Origin: Avrilella dinanensis
GTDB lineage: Bacteria > Bacteroidota > Bacteroidia > Flavobacteriales > Flavobacteriaceae
Assembly: GCF_002807015.1 (NCBI RefSeq)
Contig: NZ_NIPO01000001.1
Location: forward strand, 548,890-612,889
Direction of reading: 5' to 3'
DNA: 64,000 nucleotides
The position numbers were made by a program, and so were the translations under genes. Below the pieces are notes generated by a model. It made no database searches. It saw only the letters and a program-made list of their open reading frames with translations, and was not told the DNA's origin. Positions 44,882 through 55,155 of the stretch are shown in pieces (position 1 is the first letter of the stretch; every line of letters begins with the position of its first letter).

Positions 44882-47665
44882 ATGTCTGACAAAAGATCTA
44901 TAAGAATTAACAAAGTGCTGAGAGAACTTAATATTTCTCTTGACAGGGCCGTGGATTTTCTGAAATCCAAAGGTCATGAAATCGAGGCGTCTCCAAACGC
45001 CAAGATTTCACAAGAGGAACTCGATGCTCTTAATAAGGAGTTCTCTACAGATAAAAACAAAAAAGAAGCTTCTTTGGAAGTGAGCGAAGAAAAGAAAAAA
45101 GAGAAAGAAGCCATACGTTTGGAAAGAGAAAAAGAGCTGGAGGAAAAACGTAAAAAAGAAGAAGCCAAAAAACGCGAAGAGGAAGCTGCTGCCAAAAAGC
45201 GTGAGGAAGAAGAGGTTATTAAAGCCAAAGCAACAAAAATTGACACCATCAAACCTGTTGGTAAAATAGATTTGGGTGACAACAAAGAAAAAGCCGAAGA
45301 AAACAAGAAAACTTCCGAAAGCAAAAAGACCGAAAAAACAGAGAAGAACACCAAATCTGTACCGGTACAAAAAGAGGAAAAAAAATCGCCTCAACCTAAG
45401 TCAGCACCTAAACCGAAAGAAGATAAACAGCCTCAAAAAGAGGAAAATGCTAAACCTCAAACTACTGAAAAACAAGAAAAATCAGAGGAAGAGCCGGCTG
45501 TTATCAAAACGCAATACCAAAAACTGTCCGGTACCACATTTACCGGGCAAACCATAGACCTTTCCCAATTCAACAAACCGAAAAAGAAAAAAGAAACTAA
45601 TTCGGCGTCAGACAGTGCGGACAAAAAACGCAACAAAAAACGCAAGAGGATTGTTAAAGATACTCCTGCAGACAAAAATGCAACCGGCAACAACAATAAC
45701 AAGAGAAACAACAATAATAATAAGGGTAAAAACGCCCGTCCGAAAAAAGCTGCTCCGAAAGTAGAGCCTACAGAAGAAGAAGTTAAAAACCAGATTAAAG
45801 AAACGCTGGAAAGACTTCAAGGTAAGCAAAATAAATCCAAAGCGGCAAAATACAGAAAAGATAAACGAGAACTTCATCGTAAAAAAGAGGAAGAAGCCCG
45901 GGCAGAAGAAGACAACAAAGTGCTGAAAGTAACCGAGTTTGTTACTGTAAGTGAAGTAGCTACTATGATGAATGTACCTATCACACAGGTAATTGCGGCT
46001 TGTATGTCTTTAGGAATCATGGTAACCATGAACCAGCGACTTGATGCAGAAACGCTGACAATCGTTGCTGATGAATTCGGCTACGAAGTAGAATTTACCA
46101 CTTCTGATATTGAGGAAGCTATGGTTGAAGAAGAAGATGACCCGGCAAGTCTGGTTCCGAGAGCTCCGATTGTAACAGTAATGGGACATGTTGACCACGG
46201 TAAAACGTCCCTTTTGGATTATATCCGTAAGGCTAACGTAATTGCCGGCGAATCAGGAGGAATCACGCAACACATCGGTGCATATAGCGTAGTTCTGGAC
46301 GGCGGGCAACGAATTACTTTCTTAGATACACCAGGTCACGAGGCATTTACTGCGATGCGTGCCAGAGGTACTCAGGTAACTGATATCGCTATCATTGTGG
46401 TAGCTGCCGACGACGACATCATGCCGCAAACCAAAGAAGCAATTTCACATGCTCAGGCAGCAGGTGTGCCGATTGTATTTGCCATTAACAAGGTGGATAA
46501 ACCAACAGCAAACCCGGATAAAATCAAAGAAAAATTAGCTTCGATGAATTTCTTGGTAGAAAGTTGGGGAGGTTCCTACCAATCACATGATATTTCAGCA
46601 AAATTCGGGCAGGGAGTTAATGAATTATTAGAAAAAGTATTGCTCGAAGCAGAAATGCTTGAGCTCAAAGCCAACCCGGATAAATCTGCTTCCGGAACAG
46701 TAGTAGAAGCTTATCTTGACAAAGGTCGCGGGTATGTTTCCACTGTTTTGGTACAAGGCGGAACTTTGCGTGTCGGCGATTATATATTAGCCGGTAAAAA
46801 TCACGGTAAAGTACGGGCAATGCACGACGAACGCGGTAATAGCGTGAAAGAAGCAGGTCCGTCAATCCCGATTTCTATTCTCGGATTGGACGGGGCACCG
46901 GCAGCCGGAGATAAATTCAATGTTTTTGAAGACGAAAGAGAAGCCAAACAAATTGCGGCGAAAAGAACGCAGTTGTTGCGTGAACAATCTGTCCGAACGC
47001 AGAAACACGTTACTTTGGCAGAAATCGGTCGTCGAATTGCATTGGGAGATTTCAAAGAACTTAACATTATCCTTAAAGGAGATGTGGACGGTTCTGTTGA
47101 GGCGTTATCCGATTCATTCTCTAAACTGTCCACAGAAGAGATACAAGTTAATATTATCCACAAAGGCGTGGGAGCAATTACCGAATCGGACGTGTTACTA
47201 GCATCTGCCTCTGACGCGATTATCATTGGTTTCAACGTGAGACCAATGGCAAGTACCAAAGCATTGGCAGACAAGGAAGAAATCGATATCAAAACCTATT
47301 CTATCATCTATGACGCTATCGACGATGTAAAAGATGCCATGGAAGGTATGCTTTCGCCGGAACTCAAAGAAGAAGTTACCGGTACTGCTGAAATCCGTGA
47401 AACTTTCAAAATATCGAAAGTGGGTACGATTGCCGGGTGTATGGTTATGGACGGAAAGATTTTCAGAAATTCCAGAATCAGGTTAATCCGCGAAGGAATC
47501 GTTATTTACACCGGAGAACTCGCTGCATTGAAACGTTTCAAAGACGACGTAAAAGAAGTTGCGAAAGGATATGATTGCGGTATGCAGATTAAAAATTATA
47601 ACGATATCCAGATTGGAGATACGATAGAAGCTTTCCATGAAGTGGAAGTGAAAAAGAAACTCTAA
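44882..47665 (+). CDS. infB: Translation initiation factor IF-2
   Basis: IF-2 brings fMet-tRNA to the ribosome with GTP. The 927-residue protein has an N-terminal helix-turn part ([20 protein letters not shown]). About 270 Lys/Glu/Asn-rich disordered residues follow, and then a second N-domain. The GTPase begins near residue 430 ([35 protein letters not shown]). Domains II-IV follow, with [18 protein letters not shown] and [14 protein letters not shown]. The low-complexity linker is the usual variable part. Confidence 0.96.
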   Translation: MSDKRSIRINKVLRELNISLDRAVDFLKSKGHEIEASPNAKISQEELDALNKEFSTDKNKKEASLEVSEEKKKEKEAIRLEREKELEEKRKKEEAKKREEEAAAKKREEEEVIKAKATKIDTIKPVGKIDLGDNKEKAEENKKTSESKKTEKTEKNTKSVPVQKEEKKSPQPKSAPKPKEDKQPQKEENAKPQTTEKQEKSEEEPAVIKTQYQKLSGTTFTGQTIDLSQFNKPKKKKETNSASDSADKKRNKKRKRIVKDTPADKNATGNNNNKRNNNNNKGKNARPKKAAPKVEPTEEEVKNQIKETLERLQGKQNKSKAAKYRKDKRELHRKKEEEARAEEDNKVLKVTEFVTVSEVATMMNVPITQVIAACMSLGIMVTMNQRLDAETLTIVADEFGYEVEFTTSDIEEAMVEEEDDPASLVPRAPIVTVMGHVDHGKTSLLDYIRKANVIAGESGGITQHIGAYSVVLDGGQRITFLDTPGHEAFTAMRARGTQVTDIAIIVVAADDDIMPQTKEAISHAQAAGVPIVFAINKVDKPTANPDKIKEKLASMNFLVESWGGSYQSHDISAKFGQGVNELLEKVLLEAEMLELKANPDKSASGTVVEAYLDKGRGYVSTVLVQGGTLRVGDYILAGKNHGKVRAMHDERGNSVKEAGPSIPISILGLDGAPAAGDKFNVFEDEREAKQIAAKRTQLLREQSVRTQKHVTLAEIGRRIALGDFKELNIILKGDVDGSVEALSDSFSKLSTEEIQVNIIHKGVGAITESDVLLASASDAIIIGFNVRPMASTKALADKEEIDIKTYSIIYDAIDDVKDAMEGMLSPELKEEVTGTAEIRETFKISKVGTIAGCMVMDGKIFRNSRIRLIREGIVIYTGELAALKRFKDDVKEVAKGYDCGMQIKNYNDIQIGDTIEAFHEVEVKKKL

Positions 47666-47691
47666 GCAGGAAGTAAAAAATAGCAAAGCGT

Positions 47692-47738
47692 AAAAAAACC
47701 TGCGGGAGTTGTACCATGTACTTTCTCGCAGGTTTTTT
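47692..47738 (+). terminator. Intrinsic terminator of rimP-nusA-infB
   Basis: AAAAAACCTGCGGGAG pairs with CTCGCAGGTTTTTT through a long stem that also includes GTAC-type inner pairs. It is followed by a T-run. Confidence 0.85.
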
Positions 47739-47798
47739 GTCAAAAGCCACGTTGGTCACTATTAAAAAACTGTTTAAAGTTATCTCAGATAAGAAATT

Positions 47799-47831
47799 TT
47801 GTCATACTTATGACTTTTGGTCTTAAATTTG
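47799..47831 (+). promoter_or_regulatory. Promoter of the zinc metallopeptidase gene
   Basis: TTG (47799-47801) and TAAATTTG (47824-47831) are 22 bp apart and match the Bacteroidota -33/-7 pattern. The leader would be near 28 nt. Confidence 0.6.
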
Positions 47832-47865
47832 ATAGATTCTAACTAAACTCAAAAACAAAGAAATT

Positions 47866-48537
47866 ATGTATATTATTTTAATGGTAATAATTATGGGAGC
47901 AAGTTGGTTTGTTGGACACCGGCTGCAAACCAAATTTGAAAAATACTCTAAAGTACATTTAAGAAACGGAATGAGTGGTGCAGAAATTGCAACCAAAATG
48001 CTTCACGACCACGGTATTTACGATGTAAAAGTAATTTCGACACCAGGGAGACTTACCGACCATTACAATCCGGCAAACAAAACGGTAAATCTGAGTGAAG
48101 CTGTTTACAATCAGCGAAATGCCGCAGCCGCAGCCGTTGCCGCTCACGAAGTGGGACACGCTGTGCAGCATGCCACAGCCTACAGCTGGTTGCAAATGCG
48201 AAGTAAATTAGTACCGATAGTTAGTGTTTCTTCCAGATTTATGCCGTTTGTATTAATCGGAGGAATCTTGTTATTGCAGACATTTCCACAGTTATTACTC
48301 ATTGGAATCATTCTTTTCGGGTTAACTACCTTGTTTTCTGTAGTTACTCTGCCGGTTGAATATGATGCCAGCAACAGAGCGTTAAAATGGCTGCAAACCA
48401 AAAATATGGTTTCTCAGGAAGAATTTGCTGGAGCAAAAGATTCGCTCAAATGGGCAGCAAGAACCTATTTAGTCGCTGCAATTTCTTCTATCGGAACATT
48501 GCTTTACTATATTATGATTTATATGGGCAGAAGATAA
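47866..48537 (+). CDS. Membrane zinc metallopeptidase, YugP type
   Basis: The 223-residue protein has an N-terminal membrane segment and the metalloprotease motif HEVGH with His94, Glu95 and His98 (AAHEVGHAVQHAT). Two or three further membrane segments lie at about 117-155 and 195-220. It is of the neutral zinc metallopeptidase group named after YugP. The substrate is unknown; a role in membrane-protein quality control is only supposed. It has its own promoter and terminator. Confidence 0.88.
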   Translation: MYIILMVIIMGASWFVGHRLQTKFEKYSKVHLRNGMSGAEIATKMLHDHGIYDVKVISTPGRLTDHYNPANKTVNLSEAVYNQRNAAAAAVAAHEVGHAVQHATAYSWLQMRSKLVPIVSVSSRFMPFVLIGGILLLQTFPQLLLIGIILFGLTTLFSVVTLPVEYDASNRALKWLQTKNMVSQEEFAGAKDSLKWAARTYLVAAISSIGTLLYYIMIYMGRR

Positions 48538-48552
48538 AACAACATTTGTTTT

Positions 48553-48599
48553 CAAAAAAACTAAGGCTTTATGAAATTTCGTAGAGCCTTTAGTTTTTT
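48553..48599. terminator. Intrinsic terminator after the metallopeptidase gene
   Basis: AAAAAACTAAGGCTTTA and TAGAGCCTTTAGTTTTTT pair with one mismatch around a loop of ten bases; a T-run follows. Confidence 0.75.
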
Positions 48600-48687
48600 G
48601 ATAAGTTTTTAGTTTCGTCTCTGATTAAGTTTAAATATTCAATTTCCCTACAATAAAAGAAAGCCGAAACATTCCACATTTATTTAA

Positions 48688-48695
48688 TAACTTTG
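48688..48695 (+). promoter_or_regulatory. -7 box of rlmN, next to the start codon
   Basis: TAACTTTG matches TAnnTTTG and ends 4 bp before the ATG at 48700. The transcript would begin at or within the start codon, so this mRNA may be leaderless. Confidence 0.5.
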
Positions 48696-48699
48696 CAAA

Positions 48700-49740
48700 A
48701 TGATAGCTGAGAAGAAAGACATACGTAAACTGAGCAAAGATGATATTCGTGATTTTTTTGTTTCCAACGGCGACAAAGCATTCCGGGGTAATCAGGTGTA
48801 TGAATGGTTGTGGAAAAAAGGAGCACATTCTTTTGACGACATGACCAATCTTTCTCTGTCTGCACGAGAAATGCTCAATCAACATTTTGTGATTAACCAC
48901 ATCATGGTGGATAATATGCAACAAAGTGCTGACGGAACGGTAAAAAACGCAGTAAAATTACACGATGGTTTAGTTGTTGAATCGGTATTGATTCCGACAG
49001 CAACCCGGACAACGGCTTGTGTGTCCAGCCAGGTTGGGTGCAGCCTGAACTGTGAGTTTTGTGCCACAGCCCGGCTGAAACGAATGCGGAATTTATCGCC
49101 GGACGAAATCTACGACCAGGTGGTAACCATCGACAAACAAAGCCGTTTGTATCACGACCGCCCACTTTCAAATATCGTATTTATGGGTATGGGCGAACCG
49201 CTGATGAATTATAATAATGTGCTGCAAGCTGTAGAAAAAATCACTTCTGATGAAGGTTTGGGCATGTCCCCGAAACGGATTACTATCTCTACTTCCGGCG
49301 TATCTAAAATGGTCCGAAAAATGGCTGACGACGGTGTAAAATTCAAGCTGGCAGTGTCGCTGCATTCGGCAGTGGAAGAAATTCGTAACAAAATCATGCC
49401 TTTTACCACCAATTTTCCGCTTACAGAACTTCGGGACGCACTACAATACTGGTATCAGAAAACCCGAAACAAAATCACTTATGAATATGTGGTTTGGAAA
49501 GGGATTAATGATGATGAAAAATCTATCAAAGCCCTGGTAAAATTCTGCAAGCACGTTCCGTGTAAAGTAAACCTGATTGAATACAACGCTATTGACGACG
49601 GCGATTTTCAGCAAGCCGATGAACAAGCGATTGAGAATTATATCCGAGCTTTGGAAGAAGCCGGAATTGTTGTGAAAGTGCGACGTTCGCGAGGAAAAGA
49701 TATTGATGCCGCCTGCGGTCAGCTGGCGAATAAATCTTGA
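48700..49740 (+). CDS. rlmN: Dual-specificity rRNA/tRNA methyltransferase RlmN
   Basis: RlmN uses radical SAM chemistry to methylate A2503 of 23S rRNA and A37 of some tRNAs. The 346-residue protein has the N-terminal helical part (FRGNQVYEWLWKKGAHSFD), the iron-sulfur cysteines Cys114, Cys118 and Cys121 (GCSLNCEFC), and the SAM-binding MGMGEPLMNYNN. The methyl-carrying Cys lies near the C-terminus in AACGQLANK. The frame has no other start that would keep the N-terminus, so the leaderless start is the best choice. Confidence 0.96.
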   Translation: MIAEKKDIRKLSKDDIRDFFVSNGDKAFRGNQVYEWLWKKGAHSFDDMTNLSLSAREMLNQHFVINHIMVDNMQQSADGTVKNAVKLHDGLVVESVLIPTATRTTACVSSQVGCSLNCEFCATARLKRMRNLSPDEIYDQVVTIDKQSRLYHDRPLSNIVFMGMGEPLMNYNNVLQAVEKITSDEGLGMSPKRITISTSGVSKMVRKMADDGVKFKLAVSLHSAVEEIRNKIMPFTTNFPLTELRDALQYWYQKTRNKITYEYVVWKGINDDEKSIKALVKFCKHVPCKVNLIEYNAIDDGDFQQADEQAIENYIRALEEAGIVVKVRRSRGKDIDAACGQLANKS

Positions 49741-49746
49741 TTTGTC

Positions 49747-50322
49747 ATGAGGATTTTGCCTGTTTTATTTTCCTTTTTCTTTATTATAAACGCAACCGCA
49801 CAGTCTTTTGTTTATGAAACTTCCGACAAGCAATCTTTCAAACTCAGACCGGGACATCATACTCAATTTCAGTACATGATGGTAAACCGGGCAGATTTTA
49901 AGCACAACTCCCTTTTTGATATTGACGAAAACACCCGGCATTTTATCATTCCGTTCAGCGGTTATTATGAAACGGAAGCTTTTTTTAATTTCAATCCCGA
50001 CACAGCATCTATCAAAGATAACCGGGGCGGAATTAATTTCGGATTGGTGCATATCCGTGACGGCAAACAACAATATATGGCGGCAACCCGCTATACTTTC
50101 GACAAAACTAATCAGGGCGAATACACCGCTGTTTACATCCTGCCGACTATCGTTTATCTGGAACAAGGAGATATTATTGCTCCGGCAATCAGCAGCGGAT
50201 ATATCAACACACATTTATTTTATGCCCATATCGGCTGCCCTAAAAAAACAGATGATTGTGTGTCGTTTTCTTTTAAAATCAGATTAATCAGTGTAGAAGA
50301 TGGGAATACGGACTTTTTTTAG
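49747..50322 (+). CDS. Small secreted beta-rich protein, possibly C1q-like (191 aa)
   Basis: A signal peptide (LPVLFSFFFIINATAQ) is followed by about 170 residues with alternating strands and the patterns NTRHFIIPFSGYYETEAFF and VYLEQGDIIAPA. These resemble C1q/TNF-type jelly-roll domains, where a 'G.Y...' strand precedes a 'V.L..GD.I' strand. There is no collagen-like part. It follows rlmN by 6 bp and overlaps the next gene by 23 bp. The function is unknown; a cell-surface or extracellular binding role is inference. Confidence 0.6.
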   Translation: MRILPVLFSFFFIINATAQSFVYETSDKQSFKLRPGHHTQFQYMMVNRADFKHNSLFDIDENTRHFIIPFSGYYETEAFFNFNPDTASIKDNRGGINFGLVHIRDGKQQYMAATRYTFDKTNQGEYTAVYILPTIVYLEQGDIIAPAISSGYINTHLFYAHIGCPKKTDDCVSFSFKIRLISVEDGNTDFF

Positions 50323-50854
50323 CTTGATGATACTTATGATATTTGGCGAAATGTCGGCTCAGGAACCGGTTTTCTATGCACGAATCAACCGAAGTATGCC
50401 GCTCAGCTTTTCGGAAACCAACCGGCAATGTGTTTCTTTTACCGACCGGGATATTGTTTACAATAAAATTATCCGGTTTGACGAACATAAAATTCTCACT
50501 CAGCAAGACGGATTATACGAAATCAATGCGTTTGTGAATATTAATCTGGGGTCACACGCTACCAGAAATGATAGCTTACAACTCCGTTTTTCGGTGGTTA
50601 AAAACCTGAATACTCCTTCGGAAAAAATCCTTTCTGAAACGGCTTATACGTACCGTTATGGCAATTTTGATGTAGCCGCAGGGTTTCCTATCCGTCCGTT
50701 TAATGCAACACTCCGCAGAGATGATGAAATTTGCCTTTGCATTACCAAAGATTTTGGCACTTTTGATATTAATTCCAATGCCAAATTCCACCATATTATT
50801 ACGCCTACCGGAATGCCGCAGATTATGGGACTGAGGATAAAGAAGGTCGATTAA
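50300..50854 (+). CDS. Small secreted beta-rich protein, relative of the preceding gene (184 aa)
   Basis: A signal peptide (FSLMILMIFGEMSAQ) precedes a domain with the same order of strands as the upstream protein (QQDGLYEINAFVNIN, TLRRDDEICLCITK). I take the pair for an old tandem duplication with divergence. The start overlaps the upstream gene by 23 bp, so they are translated from one mRNA, likely with rlmN. No catalytic motif is visible. Confidence 0.6.
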   Translation: MGIRTFFSLMILMIFGEMSAQEPVFYARINRSMPLSFSETNRQCVSFTDRDIVYNKIIRFDEHKILTQQDGLYEINAFVNINLGSHATRNDSLQLRFSVVKNLNTPSEKILSETAYTYRYGNFDVAAGFPIRPFNATLRRDDEICLCITKDFGTFDINSNAKFHHIITPTGMPQIMGLRIKKVD

Positions 50855-50940
50855 TTTTTTTGTTTAAGATTTAGTGTTACAGCAGATATTTCTCTTTCGT
50901 CGGAATAAACTTTAATTGATATACGGAAACAAACACAAAA

Positions 50941-50970
50941 AAATCCGACCTAATAATAAGTCGGATTTTG
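50941..50970. terminator. Intrinsic terminator between convergent genes
   Basis: AAAATCCGAC and GTCGGATTTT pair perfectly around a 10-base loop with A and T flanks. It can serve both the 184-aa gene and atpDC. Confidence 0.85.
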
Positions 50971-50987
50971 TATTGATTATACTTAAC

Positions 50988-51269
50988 TTAGCTTGCTAAG
51001 ATATTGATTCGGTTATCTTTCAGCTCTATTGTTCCGGTTTCAATCGGCAGGTAATATTCCTGGTCTGACAGTTTTTCAAACCGGTTGGCAAACTTTTCGT
51101 CAAACTTTAGGTTTTTCCCTACGATTCTGATGTTTCCTTTTGTCAACATAGAAACAATGGCTGCGTGGTTGTTGAGCATTTGAAACTCTCCGTCCACTCC
51201 GGGTACCGATACGGCATCTACCTGTCCTTTGAATAATGTTGCCTCGGGCGAAACGATTTCTAATAACAT
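50988..51269 (-). CDS. atpC: ATP synthase epsilon subunit (short form)
   Basis: Epsilon is part of the rotor stalk of F1. The 93-residue protein has only the N-terminal beta-sandwich domain (MLLEIVSPEATLFKGQV, PGVDGEFQMLNNHAAIVSML); the C-terminal helical hairpin seen in longer forms is lacking. Such short forms are usual in Bacteroidota. It follows atpD by 17 bp. The rest of the ATP synthase operon is not in this window. Confidence 0.95.
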   Translation of the reverse strand: MLLEIVSPEATLFKGQVDAVSVPGVDGEFQMLNNHAAIVSMLTKGNIRIVGKNLKFDEKFANRFEKLSDQEYYLPIETGTIELKDNRINILAS

Positions 51270-51286
51270 AATAACTGGTTTTTAGA

Positions 51287-52813
<1,527 letters not shown>

Positions 52814-52862
52814 TTAACAGCTTATTATCTATTCGTGAATCAGCCTATAGCTTTTCCGAGTG

Positions 52863-52870
52863 CAAAGATA
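52863..52870 (-). promoter_or_regulatory. -7 box of atpDC
   Basis: The minus strand reads TATCTTTG (TAnnTTTG), with a predicted leader of about 58 nt. Confidence 0.5.
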
Positions 52871-53073
52871 GTTTTTTTCTCTGAATTTTAAAGCGTTATT
52901 AAAAATTTCTGTGAAAAAAGAATTTTTGATTTCTTCGGAGTAGTCTTTGTGGTAAATTAATCCTTATAAACATGGTAGTAATTACAACATTAAATTAGTC
53001 GCTAATTACATTAACCTGTAGTACATTATCTATCAAAAAAATAACTCATTGATAATTAATGATTTATTTTACA

Positions 53074-53196
53074 CCACAGATGCACAGATAGGTAAATACC
53101 TGCAAGAAAATAATTTTTACAGATATTGAACGCAAAGCATTCGATGATTAGTAACCATCTATAATCAGTAAACAAGAAAAATCCGTGTATCTGTGG
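53074..53196. repeat. Palindromic intergenic repeat with CCACAGAT ends
   Basis: CCACAGATGCACAGAT (53074-53089) and ATCCGTGTATCTGTGG (53181-53196) pair at 14 of 16 positions. Repeats with such ends recur between genes in Flavobacteriia. The rest of the 504-bp gap (52799-53302) contains the atpDC promoter box and a short inverted repeat just after glmS (TTGCCTGAAA/TTTCAGGCAA near 53247-53273), probably its terminator. Confidence 0.55.
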
Positions 53197-53302
53197 CTTT
53201 TTATAATGCATTACGGGTTACATTAATTTTTTCATAAAACAAAAATTGCCTGAAAGTATTTTTCAGGCAATTTACAATTTTTATTCTGTCTGAATGGTTA
53301 CT

Positions 53303-55153
53303 TTACTCCACCGTAACTGCTTTCGCTAAGTTTCTTGGCTGGTCAACATTCGCACCTCGCATCAATGCGATGTGATAGGACAGTAACTGTAACGGAATTG
53401 TTGCCAAAATTGAGGTAAACGCTTCAACGCTGTCCGGAATTTCAATGACGTGGTCCGCCATTTCCTTAACTTGTTTGTCGCCTTTGGTTACGATAGCGAT
53501 TATCTTTCCGCTTCTGGCTTTTATTTCTTGAATATTGCTGACAATTTTTTCATAGTGTTGCTGTTGTGGCGCCACAACAATCACCGGCATATTTTCGTCA
53601 ATCAAAGCAATCGGTCCGTGCTTCATCTCTGCCGCCGGATAACCTTCTGCATGAATGTAAGATATTTCTTTCAGCTTCAATGCTCCTTCCAAAGCTACCG
53701 GGAAATTCACTCCTCTACCAAGAAACAAACAATTGCTTGCGTCTTTGTAGATGGTCGATATATCCATGATTTTCTGGTCTTCTTTGAGTGCTTCTTCCAC
53801 TTTTTCCGGAATAGCTTCCAGCTCAACTAAATGTCTGAGATAATCTGATTGGGAAATGGTTCCTTTGGCATGTGCCAATCGTAATGCAATCAGCGACAAT
53901 ACGGTTATTTGGGTAGTAAACGCTTTGGTCGATGCCACTCCGATTTCCGGTCCCGCATGGGTATATGCTCCGGCATCAGTTTCTCTGGCAATGGACGAAC
54001 CCACCACATTACAAACGCCAAATACGAAAGCTCCTTTTTCTTTTGCCAGTTTAATCGCTGCCAAAGTATCTGCTGTTTCCCCGGACTGTGAGATGGAAAT
54101 AACCACATCATCGGCGTTGATGATAGGATTTCTGTATCGGAATTCGGAGGCATATTCTACCTCAACCGGAATCCGAGCGAATTCTTCAATCATATATTCA
54201 GCAACCAAACCTGCGTGCCATGAAGTTCCGCATGCGGCAATAATAATACGTTTGGCATTCAGAAACCGATTAAGATTATCCTCAATACCCGCCATGCGAA
54301 TCATTCCTTTATCACTATGCAAACGACCTCTGAAAGTATCTTTGATAGCTTGTGGTTGTTCATAAATCTCTTTGAGCATAAAGTGGTCGTAACCTCCTTT
54401 TTCTATTTGTTCGAGATTAAGTTGTAATTCCTGAACATACGGACTTACTTCTTTATCGTCTCTTATTTTTCTTATTTTCAGCGGCTTGTGCAATCTTACA
54501 ATCGCCATTTCTTCATCTTCCAGATACACCGCATTATTGGTATATTCAATAAAAGGTGTTGCGTCGGAAGCAATGAAAAATTCGCCATCGCCAATTCCTA
54601 CTGCTAACGGACTTCCTAAGCGAGCCGCAACTATTTCGTTGGGTTTTTTGAGGTCCATCACACAAATTGCATACGCACCAATAACCTGATTCAAAGCAAT
54701 CTGAACTGCTTTACCTAATTTAATGTTTTTGCTTTTCTGAATATCTTCAATCAGATTGACCAAAACCTCAGTATCGGTTTCGGACTGAAAAGTATATCCT
54801 CTGGTGGTCAGTTCTGTTCTGAGTGATTCGTAGTTTTCTATAATTCCGTTATGGACAATAACTAAATTTCCTGAATTGGAAAAATGCGGGTGTGAGTTCA
54901 CATCATTCGGCACGCCGTGTGTTGCCCAACGCGTATGTCCGATACCCATTGTGCTCTTACTGTCTTTAAGCTCGTCCTGAGATTTGGTCTCTAAATCAGC
55001 TACTTTTCCAGCTGTTTTTTCATGTATAAAATTGTGTCCGTCATACAGTACAATTCCTGCACTGTCGTAGCCTCTGTACTCCAATCTCTTTAAGCCTTTC
55101 AATATAACAGGATAGGCTTTTCGAGTACCTATATATCCAACTATTCCACACAT
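53303..55153 (-). CDS. glmS: Glutamine-fructose-6-phosphate aminotransferase
   Basis: GlmS makes glucosamine-6-phosphate for peptidoglycan and lipopolysaccharide. Cys2 at the start (MCGIVGYIGTRKAYP) is the glutaminase nucleophile. The HTRWATHG and HNGIIENYE motifs belong to the glutaminase domain. The two SIS domains contain IAACGTSWHAG, ISQSGETADTL and the C-terminal NLAKAVTVE. The 616-residue length is usual. It follows the DUF4270 gene by 2 bp. No glmS ribozyme is visible, as expected for this group. Confidence 0.97.
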   Translation of the reverse strand: MCGIVGYIGTRKAYPVILKGLKRLEYRGYDSAGIVLYDGHNFIHEKTAGKVADLETKSQDELKDSKSTMGIGHTRWATHGVPNDVNSHPHFSNSGNLVIVHNGIIENYESLRTELTTRGYTFQSETDTEVLVNLIEDIQKSKNIKLGKAVQIALNQVIGAYAICVMDLKKPNEIVAARLGSPLAVGIGDGEFFIASDATPFIEYTNNAVYLEDEEMAIVRLHKPLKIRKIRDDKEVSPYVQELQLNLEQIEKGGYDHFMLKEIYEQPQAIKDTFRGRLHSDKGMIRMAGIEDNLNRFLNAKRIIIAACGTSWHAGLVAEYMIEEFARIPVEVEYASEFRYRNPIINADDVVISISQSGETADTLAAIKLAKEKGAFVFGVCNVVGSSIARETDAGAYTHAGPEIGVASTKAFTTQITVLSLIALRLAHAKGTISQSDYLRHLVELEAIPEKVEEALKEDQKIMDISTIYKDASNCLFLGRGVNFPVALEGALKLKEISYIHAEGYPAAEMKHGPIALIDENMPVIVVAPQQQHYEKIVSNIQEIKARSGKIIAIVTKGDKQVKEMADHVIEIPDSVEAFTSILATIPLQLLSYHIALMRGANVDQPRNLAKAVTVE

Positions 55154-55155
55154 AA

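Noticed and set aside
46801..47292. 163-codon frame antisense to infB
   Set aside because: The plus strand encodes conserved IF-2 domains here; the antisense frame is a by-product of codon use.
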